This document shows positions 1 to 5,891 of a DNA stretch of 6,286 nucleotides, piece by piece (position 1 is the first letter of the stretch; every line of letters begins with the position of its first letter). This DNA comes from Bacteroidota bacterium (GTDB lineage Bacteria; Bacteroidota; Rhodothermia; Rhodothermales; UBA10348): positions 1-6,286 of the forward strand of contig JAQCDI010000160.1 in assembly GCA_027620595.1 (NCBI GenBank), given 5' to 3'. The notes beneath the pieces were generated by a model. The model made no database searches, was not told the DNA's origin, and saw only the letters and a program-made list of their open reading frames with translations. The position numbers and the translations under genes were made by a program.

Positions 1-1803
1 GATGATGACAGGAACGAGGACGGCCAGGAGGCCCGGAGCCACCATCTCGCGGATGGCGGCTTTGGTCGAGATGGCCACGCAGCGCTCGTGGTCCGGCTTG
101 GCCGTTCCTTCGCGCAGGCCCGGGATCTCGGCAAACTGGCGACCGACTTCCTTGATCATGTCGGCCGCTGCCCGACCGACGGCGCCCATGGCCATGGCCG
201 AGAACACGTAGGGCAGCATGGCTCCGAGGAGCAGACCGGCCAGGATGGTCGGGTTGGCCACATCGATCGTGGCCACGCCAGCCTGCTGCATGAAGGCCGC
301 GAAGAGCCCCAGGGCCGTAAGGGCAGCCGAACCGATGGCAAAGCCTTTGCCGATGGCCGCCGTGGTGTTGCCGACCGCATCGAGCTTGTCGGTGCGCTGA
401 CGGACTTCAGCCGGGAGGTGGGCCATTTCGGCGATACCACCGGCGTTGTCCGAGATCGGGCCGTAGGCGTCAACCGCGAGCTGGATTCCCGTTACGGAAA
501 GCATGCCGACGGCGGCGATGGCAATGCCGTAGAGTCCGGCAAAGTGGAAGGCGCCGATGATGCCGAGGGCCAGGATGATGGCCGGGATACCGGTGGAGTA
601 CATGCCGACTCCGAGGCCGGCAATGATGTTGGTGGCCGAGCCCGTGATGGACTGCGTGGCAACGCCCGTTACCGGCTTCTTGTCGGTGGCCGTGTAGTAC
701 TCGGTCACGAGACCGATCATCGTACCGGCAGCGAGACCGATGAGTACGGCCCAGAATACGCCGGTAGCGGTGTAATCGAACGTCGTGCCCATGACCGTGG
801 CCGTCCAGGTTGCCGGCAGCATCGTCGTGATGATGAAGTAGGACAGGATGGCCATCAGACCGGCAGCACCGAATTCACCGATGTTGAGGCCATGCTGCGG
901 GTTGCCGCCTTCCTTGACCTTGACGAAGAACGATCCGGCAATGGATACCAGGATGCCCACACCGGCCAGGACCAGGGGCAGGACCACGGCGCTCAATTCG
1001 CCGAAGGCACTGTTGGTCATGGCAGGAACCGTCAGGAAAGCCGTGCCGAGCACCATCGTACCGATGATGGATCCGACGTAGGATTCGAAGAGGTCCGCGC
1101 CCATGCCGGCCACGTCACCCACGTTGTCGCCCACGTTGTCGGCAATCGTGGCGGGGGTGCGCGGGTCGTCCTCCGGAATGCCTTCATAGACCTTTCCGGC
1201 CAGGTCGGCACCGACGTCAGCAGCTTTCGTGTAGATCCCACCGCCGACGCGGGCAAACAGTGCGATCGAGGAGGCGCCGAGCGAGAATCCGGAGATGACG
1301 CTGACCACCTTGATGATGTCCCACGTCGTGGCCGCGTCGTAGATGATGAACAGTCCACCGAGGCCCACAACACCGAGACCGACCACCGAGAGACCCATGA
1401 CCAGACCGCCCGAGAACGCCACGTTCAGCGCCGGTCCGAGTCCCGTACGGGCAGCGTTCGTGGTGCGGACGTTGGCTTTCGTGGCCACGTTCATGCCGAT
1501 GAATCCGGCCAGCGCACTGCAGAAAGCGCCCACAACGAAGGAAACGGAAATCATCCAGGAGGAACCTTCCTGGGAAGCGTTGGCAAACGCCAGCAGTGCG
1601 GCGACGACGACTACGAAGACCACAAGTACGCGGTATTCCTGCCGCAGGAAGGCGCGGGCGCCTTCAGCAATGGCGGTGGCCAGCTCGGCCATGACGTCCG
1701 TTCCGACGTCCTGCTTTTTGATCCACTGGGTACGGGTGTACGCATAGAGCAGCGCGATCAGACCCGTTACGGGGACCAGGTAGGTGAGCGTTGTGATGTC
1801 CAT
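1..1803 (-). CDS. hppA: Membrane-bound ion-translocating pyrophosphatase, partial (C-terminus missing)
   Basis: This is an integral-membrane pyrophosphatase that couples hydrolysis of cytoplasmic PPi to export of H+ and/or Na+. The ATG at 1801-1803 (start MDITTLTYLVPV) opens 601 codons that are still open at the window edge. Family members have about 670-720 residues, so roughly the last 100 are outside. The protein is a chain of hydrophobic helices. Visible PPi/Mg-binding motifs are DVGADLAGK (residues 196-204), EDDPRTP (211-217) and DNVGDNVGD (222-230), followed by GMGADLFES with Glu240. GNTTAAIGKG begins at Gly478; Ala482 and Gly485 occupy the positions that are Lys and Thr in K+-independent enzymes, so a K+-stimulated type is expected. 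Glu240 sits where Na+-pumping and some bacterial H+-pumping enzymes carry their gating glutamate, so the ion cannot be settled by eye. No clear Shine-Dalgarno precedes the start. The upstream gene is pth, 204 bp away on the same strand. The family assignment is very secure; ion specificity is inference. Confidence 0.97.
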   Translation of the reverse strand, partial: MDITTLTYLVPVTGLIALLYAYTRTQWIKKQDVGTDVMAELATAIAEGARAFLRQEYRVLVVFVVVVAALLAFANASQEGSSWMISVSFVVGAFCSALAGFIGMNVATKANVRTTNAARTGLGPALNVAFSGGLVMGLSVVGLGVVGLGGLFIIYDAATTWDIIKVVSVISGFSLGASSIALFARVGGGIYTKAADVGADLAGKVYEGIPEDDPRTPATIADNVGDNVGDVAGMGADLFESYVGSIIGTMVLGTAFLTVPAMTNSAFGELSAVVLPLVLAGVGILVSIAGSFFVKVKEGGNPQHGLNIGEFGAAGLMAILSYFIITTMLPATWTATVMGTTFDYTATGVFWAVLIGLAAGTMIGLVTEYYTATDKKPVTGVATQSITGSATNIIAGLGVGMYSTGIPAIILALGIIGAFHFAGLYGIAIAAVGMLSVTGIQLAVDAYGPISDNAGGIAEMAHLPAEVRQRTDKLDAVGNTTAAIGKGFAIGSAALTALGLFAAFMQQAGVATIDVANPTILAGLLLGAMLPYVFSAMAMGAVGRAAADMIKEVGRQFAEIPGLREGTAKPDHERCVAISTKAAIREMVAPGLLAVLVPVII

Positions 1804-2007
1804 GGAGACCGGTTTCGATGAGTGTTTGAAGGCCCTCCCCGACGTGGGGGGCCGCTTTGAATATGAATCCGCCGAAATTAGCCCCGGAAGGCCATTTTTA
1901 GTATTCGTTAATCAAGAATTCGATTGGTTTCGCATCGGTGTCGGAAGCGCTTCCGGGGGACGTCAGGACACATCGGGCGCCAACCCCCGACGTCTGCAAC
2001 CCGGGGA
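1804..2007 (-). promoter_or_regulatory. hppA upstream region: AT-rich block and leader hairpin
   Basis: This is the 204-bp gap between the pth stop and the hppA start. I see no gene in it. Roughly 1856-1930 is strikingly AT-rich for this window (on the minus strand: TTGATTAACGAATACTAAAA, later TAATTTCG and CATATT) and is the most likely site of the hppA promoter. No pair of -35/-10 boxes is convincing. TAATTTCG (minus strand) matches seven of eight positions of the Bacteroidota -7 element TAnnTTTG, but no TTTG lies at the right distance upstream. Closer to hppA, 1831-1853 can form an interrupted GC-rich stem in the 5' leader. On the pth side there is a 14-bp palindrome (listed separately) and a possible CGGGGG/CCCCCG stem (1954-1989). 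Neither is followed by a U-run, so no intrinsic terminator for pth is evident. Confidence 0.35.
1942..1955. repeat. Perfect 14-bp palindrome CGGAAGCGCTTCCG
   Basis: CGGAAGCGCTTCCG reads identically on both strands. It lies between the pth stop (2008) and the AT-rich block upstream of hppA. No T-run follows on either strand, so it is not a normal intrinsic terminator. It could be an operator for a dimeric regulator or a 3' stem protecting the pth mRNA. I cannot choose between these. Confidence 0.5.
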
Positions 2008-2607
2008 TCAGCCGTTGAAACGGTTCATGGCCGTCACAATGCCGTCGGTCACGAACGTCAGCGCGGCATCCCGCGCGCGCTCCAGGGACGGATCCACTAC
2101 CGTGCGCTCCTCGTCCGAGAACACATCGAGCACATAGTCCGCCTGCTGCCCCTGACCGAAATCCTTGCCCACCCCGAAGCGCAGACGCGGAAAGTCGTTC
2201 GTATCCAGCCAGTCGATGATGTCATCCAGACCGTTGTGACCGCCGGTGCCGCCTTTCTGCCGGATGCGGATCACGCCCGGATCCAGATGGATGTCGTCCA
2301 CCAGGACGAGGATGTCCTGCGGGGTGACTCGATGTTTGCGGAGCAACTCCTCAACGGCCAGGCCGCTGCGATTCATCCAGGTCTGCGGTTTGGCCAGCAG
2401 CACGGATCGCCCCCGCCAGCGCCCCTCGGCAATGAGCGACTGTCCCTTGGTCTTCCACGTGGCTCCGATGCGCTCGGCCACGGCATCCACGGCCTCGAAT
2501 CCGATGTTGTGGCGCGTACGGTCGTATTTGGACCCGGGATTACCCAGTCCGATGATGATGCGGAGACTTCCGGCCATGGTGTCTTTTTTGCGGTTGAACC
2601 AGCGCAT
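2008..2607 (-). CDS. pth: Peptidyl-tRNA hydrolase
   Basis: Pth is a cytoplasmic esterase that splits peptidyl-tRNAs dropped by stalled ribosomes, recycling tRNA. From the chosen start (MRWFNRKK, 199 aa) the family signatures appear in order. GLGNPGSKY carries Asn23, TRHNIGF carries the catalytic His33, TWMNRSG carries Asn79, the LVDDIHLDPG segment carries an Asp (104) aligned with the catalytic Asp93 of the E. coli enzyme, and GGTGGHNGLDDI carries Asn125. All key residues are intact. The frame stays open upstream to an ATG at 2677-2679, but that start lies upstream of the rplY terminator hairpin and would encode the terminator itself, so I rejected it. An alternative start at 2575-2577 (MAGSLRIII, 189 aa) is preceded by an A-rich stretch (AAAAAAGACACC). 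The 2607 start is preferred because a short basic MxWF-type extension is known in some Bacteroidota Pth proteins, but this is not certain. No promoter is obvious; read-through from rplY may contribute. Confidence 0.95.
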   Translation of the reverse strand: MRWFNRKKDTMAGSLRIIIGLGNPGSKYDRTRHNIGFEAVDAVAERIGATWKTKGQSLIAEGRWRGRSVLLAKPQTWMNRSGLAVEELLRKHRVTPQDILVLVDDIHLDPGVIRIRQKGGTGGHNGLDDIIDWLDTNDFPRLRFGVGKDFGQGQQADYVLDVFSDEERTVVDPSLERARDAALTFVTDGIVTAMNRFNG

Positions 2608-2631
2608 GGGGAAAGAAATCAGGTTCGCCCG

Positions 2632-2671
2632 AAAAAGAAAAGGACCGGAACCCCAACTTGGGCTCCGGTCC
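2632..2671 (-). terminator. Strong intrinsic terminator after rplY
   Basis: In minus-strand RNA an 8-bp stem GGACCGGA/TCCGGTCC continues through a G-U wobble into CCC/GGG, giving a 12-bp stem closed by the hexaloop AAGTTG. It is followed directly by the U-run TTTTCTTTTT. It starts 26 nt after the rplY stop and ends about 25 nt before the preferred pth start. It should end the tRNA-Gln/prs/rplY transcript, or act as an attenuator that lowers pth expression relative to rplY. Confidence 0.92.
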
Positions 2672-2697
2672 AATTCCAAGGGCTACAGGGTAGGGCC

Positions 2698-3342
2698 TTA
2701 TTCGGCAGCTTCCTCGGCCGGAGCGTCGTCGCCACCATCTTCGGCAGCAGCGGCAGCACCTTCCTCTCCTTTTTCCTCGTCGTCATCGAGGGCGATGATC
2801 TGACGGGGACGACGGATGGAAACGAGCGGGGAATCTTTCGGGGCCAGGATTTCGAATCCTTCCGACTCCATGTCCCGCACCAGGATGCGCTCACCGATCT
2901 TCAGGCCCGTCACATTGATGGCGATGGACTCGGGCAGCTGTGACGGCAGGCAGCGGACGGAGATCTTGTGGATGAACTCCTGCTGGACACCACCGTTGCG
3001 CACGCCGCGGGCTGTACCCACATAGTGCACAGGGATACGCACTTTCACTTTTTCCTTCGGGTTCAGCACCACGAAGTCCGCGTGGATGACCCGATCCGTG
3101 ACTGGGTGCATCTGAAAATCCTTCAGGACGCAGTCGTAGGTCTTGCCGTCAATGACGACATGGACGCGATGGAATTTGTCCGTGTAGATGAGGTCGCGCA
3201 GGGCGAGCTCCGGGACCTGGAACGTGCGGGGCTCCTCGCCTTGTCCGTACAGCACGCAAGGGACTTCTTCAGCCCGGCGGGCAGAACGCGACTGCGACTT
3301 ACCGGCTTCGCGCGCCTTGGCTTCGAGCGTGATGACTTCCAT
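2698..3342 (-). CDS. rplY: 50S ribosomal protein L25, long CTC-type
   Basis: L25 binds 5S rRNA in the large ribosomal subunit; the long two-domain form corresponds to the general-stress protein CTC. The 214-aa product starts MEVITLEAKAREAGKSQSR. It carries the N-terminal 5S-rRNA-binding domain (about residues 1-92, with VPCVLYGQG at 27-35 and KDFQMHPVTDRVIHADF at 74-90). A C-terminal beta domain follows (about 95-180, with VPVHYVGT-type, LPESIAINVTGLKIG and ILVRDM segments). The last 30 or so residues are a low-complexity Asp/Glu/Ala tail, common in long L25 proteins and probably disordered. The start is preceded by a weak purine stretch (AAAGAAGTC). It begins 32 bp after the prs stop with no terminator between, so the two are probably cotranscribed. 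A strong terminator follows. prs next to ctc is also seen in Firmicutes such as Bacillus. Confidence 0.97.
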   Translation of the reverse strand: MEVITLEAKAREAGKSQSRSARRAEEVPCVLYGQGEEPRTFQVPELALRDLIYTDKFHRVHVVIDGKTYDCVLKDFQMHPVTDRVIHADFVVLNPKEKVKVRIPVHYVGTARGVRNGGVQQEFIHKISVRCLPSQLPESIAINVTGLKIGERILVRDMESEGFEILAPKDSPLVSIRRPRQIIALDDDEEKGEEGAAAAAEDGGDDAPAEEAAE

Positions 3343-3374
3343 GACTTCTTTACCGTTGTGTGTTTCGTTGGATA

Positions 3375-4313
3375 TCAGGAATCGAACAGGGTCGAGATCG
3401 ATTCGTCAGTGTAGATGCGGCGAATGGCGTCCGCAAAGAATTCCGATACGCTGACCACCTGGATCTTGTCCAGGCTGCGACGCAGCGGGATGGTGTCCGT
3501 TACGACCAGGCGGGAAATGGCCGACTGTTCGATCCGATCATAGGCAGGGCCGGAGAGCAACGCATGCGTGCCCGCGGCCAGGATTTCGAGGGCTCCTGCA
3601 TCACGCAGCGCCTTGGCCGCGTTGGTCAGGGTGCCGGCCGTATCGATCATGTCGTCGATGAGGACGGCGTTCTTGCCTTCGACCTCACCGATGATGTGCA
3701 TGACCTCGGCCACATTCTGCGTCGGACGACGCTTGTCGATGATGGCCAGCCCGGCGCCAAGCTTCTTGGCGTAGGAACGGGCCATCTTCACGCTGCCCAC
3801 GTCCGGCGCCACGACAACCAGGTTGTCCAGGTGGAGCTTGCGGAAGTAGTCGGCAAAGACCGCACTTCCGTAGAGGTGATCCACGGGGACATCGAAGAAG
3901 CCCTGGATCTGGGAAGCATGCAGGTCCATCGTGAGGACCCGGTCCACACCGGCCGTCGTGAGCATGTTGGCCATGAGCTTGGCAGCAATGGACACGCGGG
4001 GCTGGTCTTTGCGCTCCTGCCGGGCATACCCAAAGTACGGAATGACGGCGGTGATGCGGCCGGCCGAGGCGCGGACAGCAGCGTCGACCATCAGGAGGAG
4101 CTCCATCCAGTTGTCGGCCGACGGATGCGTGCTCTGGATCAGGAACAGGTCACTGCCGCGGATCGACTCCTCGTAGTGGACGTAAATTTCCCCGTCGGAG
4201 AAATTCTTGATCTCCACCTGCCCGAGCTCCTGTCCGAACGCCTGCGCGATGGACCGGGCGAGGGCCGGATTGGACCGTCCTGCAAAAAGCTTTATGGGCT
4301 GTGACTGATTCAT
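3375..4313 (-). CDS. prs: Ribose-phosphate pyrophosphokinase (PRPP synthetase), class I
   Basis: Prs transfers pyrophosphate from ATP to ribose 5-phosphate, giving PRPP for purine, pyrimidine, NAD, histidine and tryptophan synthesis. The 312-aa product is the usual class I length. It shows NFSDGEIYV (37-45), the ATP-binding segment RQERKD (98-103), the metal-binding DLHASQIQGFF segment (130-140, His132), the catalytic flexible loop DKRRPTQN (193-200, with Lys194 and Arg196) and the PRPP-loop IDDMIDTAGT (219-228). No key residue is missing, so it should be active. The ATG at 4311-4313 is preceded by AGGAA directly against the start codon, which is too close to be a standard Shine-Dalgarno. It follows tRNA-Gln by 64 bp and precedes rplY by 32 bp on the same strand, so all three probably share a transcript. 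Confidence 0.98.
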   Translation of the reverse strand: MNQSQPIKLFAGRSNPALARSIAQAFGQELGQVEIKNFSDGEIYVHYEESIRGSDLFLIQSTHPSADNWMELLLMVDAAVRASAGRITAVIPYFGYARQERKDQPRVSIAAKLMANMLTTAGVDRVLTMDLHASQIQGFFDVPVDHLYGSAVFADYFRKLHLDNLVVVAPDVGSVKMARSYAKKLGAGLAIIDKRRPTQNVAEVMHIIGEVEGKNAVLIDDMIDTAGTLTNAAKALRDAGALEILAAGTHALLSGPAYDRIEQSAISRLVVTDTIPLRRSLDKIQVVSVSEFFADAIRRIYTDESISTLFDS

Positions 4314-4377
4314 TTCCTGGTCGTGGACCGCGGATCGTTGCTGGCTGGTTCCGGCTGTTCGGGCCGGGGGCCTGTTG

Positions 4378-4448
4378 TTGCCCGGGGAGGATTCGAACCT
4401 CCACCGACGGCTCCAAAGGCCGCTGTCCTGCCATTAGACGACCGGGCA
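4378..4448 (-). tRNA. tRNA-Gln (anticodon UUG)
   Basis: The 71-nt cloverleaf, read on the minus strand, has acceptor arms TGCCCGG and CCGGGCA (7 bp, with the weak U1-A72 pair typical of glutamine tRNAs). The D arm is GTC/GAC with a nine-base loop containing GG. The anticodon stem is GCGGC/GCCGT, closing the loop CTTTGGA with anticodon TTG. The variable loop is four bases, and the T arm is GGAGG-TTCGAAT-CCTCC. The discriminator base is A and is followed by CAA, so the CCA tail is not encoded and must be added by the CCA-adding enzyme. The gene sits 64 bp upstream of prs in the same direction. Confidence 0.96.
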
Positions 4449-4467
4449 TGGTGCGTGGGTGGCACCC

Positions 4468-4508
4468 GTACACCCGGTGTCACGAAAGCACTTTCGCACA
4501 CGGGGTAC
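4468..4508 (-). repeat. 41-nt imperfect palindrome / leader hairpin upstream of tRNA-Gln
   Basis: The two arms mirror each other as GTAC, CCC, GTGT and CGAAA against TTTCG, ACAC, GGG and GTAC. The interruptions are a single C-C mismatch, a G against TG and one bulged T. This gives 16 base pairs around a GTGC tetraloop. No U-run follows on either strand, so it is not an ordinary terminator. It starts about where transcription from the candidate promoter at 4518-4546 would begin and ends 19 nt before the tRNA. A smaller GGGT-GCC-ACCC stem follows at 4457-4467. It may be a 5' leader structure of the pre-tRNA/prs transcript or a DNA operator. Confidence 0.6.
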
Positions 4509-4517
4509 AGACCTGAA

Positions 4518-4546
4518 AAAATAGGGACACAGGCCAGCGAAGGCAA
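4518..4546 (-). promoter_or_regulatory. Candidate sigma70-type promoter for tRNA-Gln/prs/rplY
   Basis: On the minus strand TTGCCT (4541-4546) and TATTTT (4518-4523) are separated by exactly 17 bp. Each box matches four of six consensus positions. The predicted start near 4510 would place the 41-nt hairpin at the very 5' end of the RNA, about 60 nt before the tRNA. Position and spacing are good, but the box matches are modest. Confidence 0.45.
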
Positions 4547-4578
4547 CGCCGGGAGCATGCCCACATCTTCAACCGCGT

Positions 4579-4598
4579 AAAATTCACGGGTTCTCCCG
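4579..4598 (-). terminator. Weak candidate terminator after the P1 peptidase gene
   Basis: On the minus strand a 4-bp CGGG/CCCG stem with loop AGAA is followed four bases later by a TTTT run, about 40 nt after the peptidase stop codon. The stem is short and the U-run is brief, so this is only a possible end of the peptidase transcript. Confidence 0.25.
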
Positions 4599-4637
4599 AG
4601 GTACACCTGCACCTTGGACACTGGGGAAGTCCACCGT

Positions 4638-5813
4638 TCAGTGGTCGAAACGATGCATGACTTCCATCACGGCTTCCGTGTCGATGGCGTCCACCGTGCC
4701 CCGGTGCCCCGTCACCGTGGTGGCGCGGAACAGCGAATTCAGGATGGCTTCTTCGGTGGCTTCGACCGCGGCCTGGAAGAGCGGAGACAGGTCGTCGTTG
4801 TCCAGTCCGTTCTGGCTGACACGATCCTGTCCGCGGCGAACGGATTCGGCTGTGGAGAAGGCCACGGCATAGTCTCCGCTTCCATTGGATGCGGGCGAAC
4901 CCGTCCGGCCGATGGCCAGCATGGCCCGGGCCGCCAGACGTTCCAGATTGCGATCCGACAGGGGCGCATCGGTGGCGATCACCACGATGATCGATCCATC
5001 GGCGTCCCCACGATCCACGACGTTGCTCATGAAGTAGCGCCCGAGCTCCTCCCCTACCGGCACGCCGTCCACCCGCAGGATGCCGCCGAAATTGGATTGT
5101 ACCAGCACACCGACCGTCCATCCCCCCACCCTTTCCGGCAAGACGCGGCTGCTGGTCCCGATGCCGCCTTTCCATCCGAAAGCCACCGTGCCGCGGCCGG
5201 CACCGACACTGCCCTCCGCCACCGGTCCCGAAGCCGCATCCCGGATGGCCTGCACGATGGTTTCCGAGCGGAGGTGCCGGCCGCGGATGTCGTTCAGGAA
5301 GCCGTCATTGGTTTCCCCGACCACGGCATTCACGCTCCGCACATTCTCGTTGCCCGGCTGCTCCAGCGTCCAGCCGATGACCGCTTCCATTCCCTGCGGA
5401 ACGGAAAGCGTGTTGACCAGCACGATGGGCGTTTCCAGCTCCCCCAGCTCTATGATCTGGGTCGAACCCGCAAATTTGCCGTATCCGTTGCCCTGGAAGA
5501 AGCCCGCCGGGACCCGGTCCCGATACAGGTTGCCTGCGTGCGGCAGAACGGCCGTGGCGCCGGTCTGGACCGAATCCCCGCGCACCAGGGTCACGTGCCC
5601 CACACGGACGCCGGCCACATCGGTGATGGCGTTCCACGTTCCGGGTTCCAGGATCCCCGGTTCGATGCCCAGGTCGCGGGCCCTCGGGCGGTCTGCATCC
5701 CGGTCCGGGCGAACCGAGATCGATACGGAGGTGCTGGACTGGGCCTGGATGGCCTCGGGAGAGCCGGCAAGCAACACGAAGAGAAGCAGTGCAGTGGGAC
5801 AGAAGATTCGCAT
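4638..5813 (-). CDS. Secreted P1/DmpA-family Ntn-hydrolase aminopeptidase
   Basis: The family comprises self-processing N-terminal-nucleophile hydrolases, including L-aminopeptidase/D-Ala-esterase/amidase DmpA and beta-aminopeptidases. The 391-aa product begins MRIFCPTALLLFVLLAG, a signal peptide with probable cleavage after AIQA (Ala24), so it is expected to be exported. Family hallmarks follow: DLGIEPGILEPGTWNAITDV (48-66), GNGYGKFAGSTQ (108-119), LETPIVLVNT (126-135), GSVGAGRGTV (201-210) with GWKGGIGTSSR, and QSNFG (239-243, Asn241). NGSGDYAVAFST comes near residue 310, where autocleavage between Gly311 and Ser312 would expose Ser312 as nucleophile and give alpha and beta chains. All these elements are intact. 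The reading frame stays open upstream past 5813, but the signal peptide fixes the start. No Shine-Dalgarno is visible. It is divergent from a racemase gene across 78 bp. Substrate (D-, L- or beta-aminoacyl peptides or amides) cannot be told from sequence. Confidence 0.94.
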   Translation of the reverse strand: MRIFCPTALLLFVLLAGSPEAIQAQSSTSVSISVRPDRDADRPRARDLGIEPGILEPGTWNAITDVAGVRVGHVTLVRGDSVQTGATAVLPHAGNLYRDRVPAGFFQGNGYGKFAGSTQIIELGELETPIVLVNTLSVPQGMEAVIGWTLEQPGNENVRSVNAVVGETNDGFLNDIRGRHLRSETIVQAIRDAASGPVAEGSVGAGRGTVAFGWKGGIGTSSRVLPERVGGWTVGVLVQSNFGGILRVDGVPVGEELGRYFMSNVVDRGDADGSIIVVIATDAPLSDRNLERLAARAMLAIGRTGSPASNGSGDYAVAFSTAESVRRGQDRVSQNGLDNDDLSPLFQAAVEATEEAILNSLFRATTVTGHRGTVDAIDTEAVMEVMHRFDH

Positions 5814-5832
5814 CGGGGAATTGCGGATGGCG

Positions 5833-5861
5833 GGGACAAGTCGGCGGACCGGGAATATAAT
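5833..5861 (+). promoter_or_regulatory. Promoter for the racemase gene, possibly bidirectional
   Basis: On the plus strand a perfect TATAAT (5856-5861) lies 17 bp downstream of GGGACA (5833-5838), which matches four of six positions of TTGACA. The predicted leader to the ATG at 5892 is about 24 nt. The same AT core reads TATATT on the minus strand and could serve the divergent peptidase gene about 35 nt away, although I see no good -35 for that direction. It is the only AT-rich spot in the 78-bp divergent gap. Confidence 0.6.
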
Positions 5862-5891
5862 CGGGCCCCAGGCTTCCACCACCGCGCTCCA

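Noticed and set aside
88..1821. 577-codon open frame on the plus strand
   Set aside because: It lies antisense to hppA, is rich in Gly/Arg/Asp/His with no domain pattern, and is explained by the GC-rich codon bias of the real minus-strand gene.
1924..2943. 339-codon plus-strand open frame over pth and the rplY end
   Set aside because: It is antisense to two clearly conserved genes and a terminator, and shows no recognisable motif.
3360..4304. 314-codon plus-strand open frame over prs
   Set aside because: It is a mirror of prs, which has all its family motifs on the opposite strand.
4314..4377. CCGGC/GCCGG stem between tRNA-Gln and prs
   Set aside because: It is only five pairs with no T-run. 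It is not evidence for termination and too weak to list as a structure.
4378..4508. Possible integration site or integron-like site next to the tRNA
   Set aside because: No integrase, no direct repeat of the tRNA 3' end and no foreign genes are present. The palindrome lies on the 5' side of the tRNA, not at the usual 3' attachment site.
4514..4559. CCGGCG/CGCTGG stem followed by a T6 run as a terminator (minus strand)
   Set aside because: The T-run begins about ten bases after a short stem, too far for an intrinsic terminator. The same bases fit better as the -35/-10 promoter candidate.
4310..4621. Small open frames across the tRNA-Gln region on both strands
   Set aside because: They overlap the tRNA and the palindrome, have no family resemblance, and differ between frames with no coding signature.
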